From assembly GCA_041591635.1 (NCBI GenBank), contig JBFHRO010000096.1, forward strand, positions 1 to 11,634: a stretch of 11,634 nt of DNA, written 5' to 3'. Below the pieces are notes generated by a model. It had not been told where the DNA came from, searched no databases, and saw only the letters and a list, made by a program, of their open reading frames with translations. This DNA is from JACKOD01 sp041591635 (GTDB lineage Bacteria; Pseudomonadota; Gammaproteobacteria; Pseudomonadales; Oleiphilaceae). Position numbers and translations under genes: made by a program. This document shows, piece by piece, positions 6,277 to 11,634 of the stretch (its first letter is position 1; every line of letters begins with the position of its first letter).

Positions 6277-8319
6277 ATGAAAAGCAAAACCGGAAAGCTC
6301 ACTACGGGCCAGGGCAACAACCTGACTTTAGGGTTGGGTGTAGTGTTGGTAGCACTGCTGCTCTTTCTGACCTATGTCTCCTTTATCATTATTCGGGACA
6401 GCAATTACGACAGACAGTACACAGGCTATGCCAGTGACCTGCGTGTGCTGTCGCAGGAAATTGCAAAGAACGCCACGGAAGCGGCTGCGGGTAAAGCTGA
6501 GGCCTTCGAGTTACTGAAGCGGTCGCGAGACGAGTTTGAAGAGAAGTGGCGCTACACGCTCTCCGGCAATCCCCAGACCGATTTGCCCGGCAGTGCCATT
6601 GCGGCTACCTCGGGCGTTCAGGAAACCTGGTCTGAGGTCAAGAACAGTGCCGACCAGATCCTGTCGAACCAGGAGACAGTGCTGTCGCTTCACGCGATTG
6701 CGCAAACCCTCTCTGAAACCATTCCCAAACTTCAGGTGGAATACGATGATATCGTGCAAATCCTGCTGGAAAAGGATGCGCCTGCGGATCAAATTGCGGT
6801 GGCCCAGCGTCAGCCCTTGCTGGCCGAGCGGATTGTGCGCAGCGTTGGCAGCGTGCTGACCGGTGACGAAGACGCGGTGGTGGCTGCAGACCGTTTTGGA
6901 CGTGACGCCAAACTGTTCGGCCGGGTACTCACCGGCATGGTCGAAGGCAACAGCGTCATGGGAATCAGTAAGGTTACCGATGAAGACGCGATTTACGGTC
7001 TTGAAGAAATCGCCTCGATGTTCGAATTCGTTAACGAAAACGTTGATGCGATTCTTGAAACCTCGCCCGAACTGTTCAAGGTAAGAAAGGCTGCCAGCAG
7101 CATCTTTACCAACTCGCAAGCGCTGAAAAAACTGACTTCCGATCTTTCCTCCCAGATTCAAAGCGCCGGTGACCAGCGCGCCATATCGCCAACACTTGCC
7201 TATATCATTCTCGGATTGATCGTAGGTGTCATCGTGTTTATCGGTATTTCACTGTACCGGGAAAGTCAGGGCCGACTCCGTGCCACTACCGAACAGAACG
7301 AACAAAACCAGAACGCGATTTTGCGACTGCTTGACGAACTGGCCGATCTCGCCGACGGTGACCTGACAACAGAAGCCACGGTTACCGAAGATTTTACCGG
7401 GGCGATTGCCGACTCTATCAACTTCGCGATCGACCAGATGCGCGGTCTGGTAAAAGCCATCCGCGATACAGCGGTTCAGGTTGCCGCCGCCGCCCAGGAA
7501 ACCCAGGCCACGGCCATGCACCTTGCAGATGCGTCGGAACATCAGGCGCAGGAAATCGCCGGAGCCTCTGCCGCCGTGAACGAAATGGCGGTATCTATCG
7601 ATCAGGTATCATCCAACGCGGCCGAGTCCGCAGCGGTAGCGGAGCGGTCGGTGGCAATCGCGAAAAAAGGTGCTGAAGTCGTACAAAACACCATTCGCGG
7701 CATGGATACCATTCGCGAACAGATCCAGGAAACCGCAAAACGTATCAAGCGACTCGGTGAGTCCTCCCAGGAAATCGGCGATATCGTTTCGCTGATCAAC
7801 GACATTGCCGACCAGACCAACATTCTGTCACTGAATGCTGCGATCCAGGCCTCGATGGCAGGCGACGCGGGACGCGGCTTTGCGGTGGTTGCGGATGAAG
7901 TACAGCGACTGGCGGAACGTTCGTCGGCCGCAACAAAACAGATTGAAGCCCTCGTAAAAACCATTCAGACAGACACCAACGAAGCGGTTATCTCGATGGA
8001 ACATACTACCGCCGAAGTAGTACGGGGAGCCCGTCTGGCACAGGATGCCGGTGTCGCGCTGGAAGAAATCGAAAACGTATCCATGAACCTTGCGGATTTG
8101 ATCCAGAACATTTCCAACGCGGCCCGTCAGCAATCCTCGTCTGCCGGCCATATATCCAACACCATGAATGTTATTCAGGAAATTACATCACAAACCTCTG
8201 CCGGTACCACCGCCACCGCGAAATCTATCGGTAATCTGGCAGAAATGGCGAACCAGCTGCGTAGTTCTGTAGCAGGCTTCAAACTGCCAGAGGAAGGCGA
8301 ATCAGGCTCGGCAATCTAA
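6277..8319 (+). CDS. pilJ: Type IV pilus methyl-accepting chemoreceptor PilJ
   Basis: Encodes 680 residues, the usual PilJ length. Topology: TM1 at about 15-39, a periplasmic sensor region of about 265 residues (40-304) that in this family comprises PilJ-type four-helix modules, TM2 at about 305-327, a HAMP-like segment at about 328-390 (ELADLADGDLTTE at 354-366), then a long coiled-coil signalling domain. The hairpin tip at about 500-545 contains DQTNILSLNAAIQASMAGD, followed by GRGFAVVADEVQRLAERSS, where PilI and ChpA dock; IQASM in place of the common IEAAR is typical of PilJ. There is no C-terminal pentapeptide tether for CheR/CheB. PilJ senses surface contact or pilus-derived signals in P. 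aeruginosa. GGGAG just upstream of the ATG supports the start. Confidence 0.97.
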   Translation: MKSKTGKLTTGQGNNLTLGLGVVLVALLLFLTYVSFIIIRDSNYDRQYTGYASDLRVLSQEIAKNATEAAAGKAEAFELLKRSRDEFEEKWRYTLSGNPQTDLPGSAIAATSGVQETWSEVKNSADQILSNQETVLSLHAIAQTLSETIPKLQVEYDDIVQILLEKDAPADQIAVAQRQPLLAERIVRSVGSVLTGDEDAVVAADRFGRDAKLFGRVLTGMVEGNSVMGISKVTDEDAIYGLEEIASMFEFVNENVDAILETSPELFKVRKAASSIFTNSQALKKLTSDLSSQIQSAGDQRAISPTLAYIILGLIVGVIVFIGISLYRESQGRLRATTEQNEQNQNAILRLLDELADLADGDLTTEATVTEDFTGAIADSINFAIDQMRGLVKAIRDTAVQVAAAAQETQATAMHLADASEHQAQEIAGASAAVNEMAVSIDQVSSNAAESAAVAERSVAIAKKGAEVVQNTIRGMDTIREQIQETAKRIKRLGESSQEIGDIVSLINDIADQTNILSLNAAIQASMAGDAGRGFAVVADEVQRLAERSSAATKQIEALVKTIQTDTNEAVISMEHTTAEVVRGARLAQDAGVALEEIENVSMNLADLIQNISNAARQQSSSAGHISNTMNVIQEITSQTSAGTTATAKSIGNLAEMANQLRSSVAGFKLPEEGESGSAI

Positions 8320-8352
8320 AGACTTGCCGGGCACAGGCTGGCAGTGAATCTT

Positions 8353-9243
8353 ATGGCTGAATCTGACCGTGGAACACCCGCAAAAGGTTGGGTTTTCAAG
8401 CCGCAGACGGAGATGGATGACAAACAATTCCGTCAGTGGCAGACACTGCTTGAAAGCCGAACCGGTATGAGTCTGGCGGAAAACCGCAAAACGTTTTTGC
8501 AAACCAATCTGGGCATTCGCATGCGCGAGATTGGTTGTGCCACCTATCAGGAGTACTTTGACAAAGTAAATTCCGGTACCAGTGGCATGATTGAATGGAC
8601 GACCCTGGTTGATCGGTTGACAGTGCAGGAAACCCGGTTTTATCGCGATCCGGATGCGTATGCGCTTTTAACCGAGTACGTGATGACGCAGCCCAGGGAC
8701 AACCTTGTCAAACAATCATTTGAAGCGTGGAGCGTTGGTTGCTCAACCGGCGAAGAACCCTACACCCTGGCTATATTGCTAAGCGAGTGCATGTCAGCCC
8801 TTGGCCTTAACAGGTACTTTGGCGTAACCGGCACCGACATCAGCACACCTGCATTGGAAAAAGCCAAAGCCGGCATCTACAACGCAGCCAAACTGGTGAC
8901 CTTGAGCAACGAACTAAAGGACAAGTACTTCACTTTGCGTGAGGACAAACGCTACGAAATCAGTCAGGCACTGAAGAGCCGTGTTTGTTTTTCCAGGGTA
9001 AATATCGTTGAGTTGAGTTCCGCACCCATTCATGGAATGAATATTATTTTTTGCCAGAATGTCCTGATTTATTTTCGACGCTGGCGGCGCAAAGAGATTT
9101 TAAACCGGTTAGCAGAACGTCTGGTACCGGGCGGCATGTTAATTTTGGGCCAAGGGGAAATCGTTGACTGGAAGCATCCGCTCTTGCAACGGGTTTCCAG
9201 CGACAAGGCTCTTGCTTTCATCAGACGGCCAGACACGAAATAG
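8353..9243 (+). CDS. pilK: CheR-family chemoreceptor methyltransferase PilK
   Basis: Encodes 296 residues. It transfers methyl groups from S-adenosylmethionine to glutamates of a chemoreceptor, here presumably PilJ. Seen: an N-terminal helical region (about 24-85); the CheR signature TVQETRFYRD at 90-99; the SAM-binding glycine loop SVGCSTGEEPYTLAIL at 127-142; GTDIS at 160-164; and IIFCQNVLIYF at 231-241, where most CheRs have a DLIFCRN-type sequence. The start is uncertain: an in-frame GTG at 8344 (9 nt upstream, with AGG 6 nt before it) is nearly as good, and neither has a strong Shine-Dalgarno. Loss of pilK has little effect on twitching in P. aeruginosa. The gene lies 33 nt after pilJ and 16 nt before chpA. 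Confidence 0.94.
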   Translation: MAESDRGTPAKGWVFKPQTEMDDKQFRQWQTLLESRTGMSLAENRKTFLQTNLGIRMREIGCATYQEYFDKVNSGTSGMIEWTTLVDRLTVQETRFYRDPDAYALLTEYVMTQPRDNLVKQSFEAWSVGCSTGEEPYTLAILLSECMSALGLNRYFGVTGTDISTPALEKAKAGIYNAAKLVTLSNELKDKYFTLREDKRYEISQALKSRVCFSRVNIVELSSAPIHGMNIIFCQNVLIYFRRWRRKEILNRLAERLVPGGMLILGQGEIVDWKHPLLQRVSSDKALAFIRRPDTK

Positions 9244-9259
9244 AACGACTGGAGAAGTT

Positions 9260-11634
9260 ATGGGCAACAACCATGACTATGTTGCTCTCGACTGGGTTCG
9301 AGGGGAGATTGGTAAAACACTGACACAGGCCCGCCATGAGCTGGAAGGCTACGTGGCGAATCCGGCCGATGCGTCAAGAATGCGGTTTTGTCTCAACTAC
9401 ATCCATCAGGTGCATGGCACGCTGCAGATGGTGGAGTTCTATGGCGCCGCACTGTTGGCAGAGGAGATGGAGAAGCTGGCTCTGGCCATGCTGAACCAGA
9501 AAGTCGCGCACCCGAAGGAAGCACAAGAAGTGCTGATGCAGGCGATTTTGCACCTGCCCAATTATCTGGAGCACTTGCAAAGCGGAAAACGGGATCTGCC
9601 GGTCATCCTGCTGCCGATACTCAATGACATTCGGGCTTCGCGGGGCGAAGCCTTGTTGTCCGATACATCCATGTTCAAACCCGATCTGTCGGTGGCCAAA
9701 ATAGCCACCCCGGCAGAGGTCAACGCGCGTTTGCAGGATGACAAGGTCATTGCAAACCTGCGCAAATTGCGTCAGATGTTTCAGTTCGCTTTGGCCGGCG
9801 TGATTCGCAACAGCGAGCTGAACGCTAACCTTGGCTATATGAACAAGGTGCTGTCGCGCCTTACCAAGCTCTGCCAGCCAAGCCCTCACGGCCAGTTGTG
9901 GTGGGTTGCGCTCAGCCTCATCGAGGCGCTGGAAGCCGGTAGCATTGAACCCAGCTCGGCGATAAAAACCCTGCTGCGCAATCTCGACAACGAAATTCGC
10001 CGTCTGATTGATGAGCATGTCAGCATTCTCAAACAGCCGATCCCCGAAGATCTGTTGCGCAACCTGCTTTATTACATTGCCAAAAGCGAGGGTACGAGTC
10101 CGCTGCTGGTGCAGGTAAAGGAGCGCTACAAACTGGATCAGGCGTTACCAACAGAAGCCGAGATTTCCGAAGACCGGGCCCGCATGCAAGGGCCCGACCG
10201 GGAAGCTATGGCATCGGTAGTGGCGGCAATCAACGAAGAACTGGCCCGACTGAAGGATCAACTGGATCTGTTCGTGCGCGGTGAATTTCGTGATAACGCC
10301 GATCTGGCCGAATTGTTGCCAGGATTCAAGCAGGTCGGAAATACCATGGCCGTGCTGGCGCTGGGTGCGCCACGAAAAATCATTCTGGATCAGATCGCAC
10401 TGATCGAACAACTGGCTGCCAGTGATGAGCCGGTGGATGATCACAACCTGATGGAAATTGCTGGCGCCCTGCTATACGTGGAAGCGACGCTTTCGGGTAT
10501 TGTCGATGACGCTGGCAAAAATATCGGTCGCGGCGCCAGTACCGGATCGCTTATTCCCTCGGAACAGCTCCACGACGCACACGATGCCGTCCTGCGGGAA
10601 ACCCGCAATGGCCTGGAGCAGGCAAAATCGAGCATAGTGAATTACATCGCCTCGCACTGGAATCAGAAGGAACTGGCAGGTGTGCCGGAATTGCTCGACA
10701 GCCTGCGCGGCAGCCTGATGATTATTCCCCTGGAGAAAGCGGCCATGCTGTTGCGCTCCTGTGGCAAGTACATTCGCGATCAGCTTCTCACGCCAGACAG
10801 CGCACCCAATTGGCAAAAACTCGATACGCTGGCCGATGCCATTACCAGTATTGAGTACTACCTTGAGCGCATGGCCGACGGGGCCACTGACAACGATATC
10901 ATCCTGCAGGTTGCGGAAGAGAGTGTCGCCGAATTGGGTTATCCCACCGGTGCCATCGACGTCAGCCGAACCATCACGGTACCAAAACAGCAAAGTGCTC
11001 CTTCCGTCACTGCCGCGCCGGCGGCAAGCGTTGCACACACCACCAAACACATCGATCAAGAGCTCATTGACGAAGAGATTCTCGAAATCTTTGTCGAGGA
11101 GGCCGAAGAAGTCATTCAGGGCCTTGCAGAGACCTATCCTGCTTATCGCGCCAATCACGAGGATCGTGACGCGCTCAAGGATATTCGTCGTGCCTTTCAT
11201 ACCATCAAGGGCAGCGGGCGCCTGGTGGGTGCCGTGACACTGGCCGAACTTTCATGGTCGATCGAAAACCTGCTCAATCGGGTCATCGACAACAGCGTCA
11301 AGCCGTCCGATAAACTCATGGCGCTGATTGAAGACACCATGGATGTGTTGCCGGGTTTGATTCAGGCTTTCAACACCAAGCAATCCCCCAAAGATGTTTC
11401 GAGCCTGATTGACCGGGCCAATGCGCTGGCGGGCATGCCAAAAGCTGCCGGTGCCGGCATTGAAACGGCGGGCTCCTTTGTGCCAGGCCATGTGGAAGCC
11501 GAAGCCGAAGCCGAAGCCGAAGCCGAAGCCGAAGCCGAAGCCGAAGCCGAAGCCGAAGCCGAAGCCGAAGCCGAAGCCGAAGCCGAAGCCGAAGCCGAAG
11601 ACGAAGACGAAGCCGAAGCCGAAGCCGAAGCCGA
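9260..11634 (+). CDS. chpA: Chemosensory multi-HPt histidine kinase ChpA (N-terminal part, 3' end outside window)
   Basis: The first 791 codons of the Pil-Chp kinase; P. aeruginosa ChpA is about 2,470 residues, so most of the protein, including the kinase core, CheW-like and receiver domains, lies beyond the edge. The ATG at 9260 follows GGAG at 9251-9254. Residues 1-130 form a helical HPt-like module with IHQVHGTLQMVEFYGA, where H49 sits at the phospho-histidine position. Residues about 160-600 are helical, with a degenerate HPt-like segment near LLDSLRGSLMIIPLEKAA. A linker rich in Ala/Pro/Ser (about 580-610) precedes the first canonical HPt domain, DEEILEIFVEEAEEV through RAFHTIKGSGRLVGA, with phospho-acceptor H647. 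From E746 the frame becomes a Glu-Ala tandem repeat that runs to the window end. The frame is intact throughout. ChpA would phosphorylate PilG and PilH. Confidence 0.96.
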   Translation, partial: MGNNHDYVALDWVRGEIGKTLTQARHELEGYVANPADASRMRFCLNYIHQVHGTLQMVEFYGAALLAEEMEKLALAMLNQKVAHPKEAQEVLMQAILHLPNYLEHLQSGKRDLPVILLPILNDIRASRGEALLSDTSMFKPDLSVAKIATPAEVNARLQDDKVIANLRKLRQMFQFALAGVIRNSELNANLGYMNKVLSRLTKLCQPSPHGQLWWVALSLIEALEAGSIEPSSAIKTLLRNLDNEIRRLIDEHVSILKQPIPEDLLRNLLYYIAKSEGTSPLLVQVKERYKLDQALPTEAEISEDRARMQGPDREAMASVVAAINEELARLKDQLDLFVRGEFRDNADLAELLPGFKQVGNTMAVLALGAPRKIILDQIALIEQLAASDEPVDDHNLMEIAGALLYVEATLSGIVDDAGKNIGRGASTGSLIPSEQLHDAHDAVLRETRNGLEQAKSSIVNYIASHWNQKELAGVPELLDSLRGSLMIIPLEKAAMLLRSCGKYIRDQLLTPDSAPNWQKLDTLADAITSIEYYLERMADGATDNDIILQVAEESVAELGYPTGAIDVSRTITVPKQQSAPSVTAAPAASVAHTTKHIDQELIDEEILEIFVEEAEEVIQGLAETYPAYRANHEDRDALKDIRRAFHTIKGSGRLVGAVTLAELSWSIENLLNRVIDNSVKPSDKLMALIEDTMDVLPGLIQAFNTKQSPKDVSSLIDRANALAGMPKAAGAGIETAGSFVPGHVEAEAEAEAEAEAEAEAEAEAEAEAEAEAEAEAEAEDEDEAEAEAEA
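11495..11634 (+). repeat. GAAGCC hexanucleotide tandem repeat inside chpA
   Basis: Seventeen perfect GAAGCC units (11495-11596), two GAAGAC units (11597-11608), then four more GAAGCC units and the first two bases of a fifth before the window ends. In the chpA frame this is (Glu-Ala)17 (Glu-Asp)2 (Glu-Ala)4. Every Glu is GAA and every Ala is GCC, with no synonymous variation, which points to recent expansion by slippage rather than an old low-complexity linker. Unit length is a multiple of three, so copy-number change keeps the frame. Confidence 0.97.

Noticed and set aside
9374..11200. Minus-strand open frames opposite chpA (about 9374-10018 and 10472-11200)
   Set aside because: They mirror the continuous ChpA coding frame, which has HPt motifs and a good ribosome binding site; no independent start signals or domains were seen on the minus strand.
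11495..11634. CRISPR or mobile-element end suggested by tandem repetition
   Set aside because: The unit is 6 bp with no spacers and it stays in frame within chpA; it is a coding microsatellite, not a CRISPR array or transposon terminus.
1..11634. A novel defence, secretion or mobile system
   Set aside because: Every substantial frame belongs to a recognised conserved family arranged as in pseudomonads; there are no integrases, transposases, toxin-antitoxin pairs or compositional breaks visible by eye.

Overview
The window looks like a chromosomal core region of a gammaproteobacterium related to Pseudomonas and the marine Pseudomonadales/Cellvibrionales-type lineages. Gene order and protein sequence closely resemble the Pseudomonas aeruginosa block that runs from pyrB/pyrR through tonB3 and gshB to pilGHIJK-chpA. 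I infer this from remembered family sequences, not from a database search. I see no tRNA, rRNA, CRISPR array, insertion sequence, prophage gene or integrase.

Left half (1-4306, all on the minus strand). Read in the direction of transcription the order is gshB (glutathione synthetase), a tonB-family gene resembling tonB3, algH/yqgE, ruvX/yqgF, pyrR, and pyrB (cut by the left window edge). Spacing is tight from tonB onward: 37 nt, then a 4-nt ATGA overlap, then 44 nt, then a second 4-nt ATGA overlap. This fits one co-transcribed string combining redox metabolism, an envelope energy-coupling protein, two widely conserved housekeeping genes and the pyrimidine pair.

Middle (4307-4776). This is a 470-nt divergent intergenic region, the longest non-coding stretch here. 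It holds candidate promoters for gshB (minus) and pilG (plus), a perfect 8-bp inverted repeat, and a pair of CGACACTT direct repeats 30 bp apart.

Right half (4777-11634, all on the plus strand). pilG, pilH, pilI, pilJ, pilK and the first 791 codons of chpA form the Pil-Chp chemosensory pathway that controls type IV pili and twitching motility. PilJ is the membrane chemoreceptor. PilI is the CheW-type coupler. PilK is the CheR-type receptor methyltransferase. ChpA is the very large multi-HPt CheA-type histidine kinase. PilG and PilH are the two CheY-like outputs. The TonB3-like gene across the divergent region may be functionally linked, because TonB3 is reported to be needed for normal twitching in P. 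aeruginosa.

The clearest unusual feature is at the right edge. The chpA frame enters a nearly pure hexanucleotide tandem repeat, GAAGCC, encoding alternating Glu-Ala directly after the first canonical HPt domain, and the window ends inside it. Because the unit is six bases, changes in copy number would alter linker length without breaking the frame. Otherwise the region is a known, conserved locus, and I do not find a previously undescribed system.
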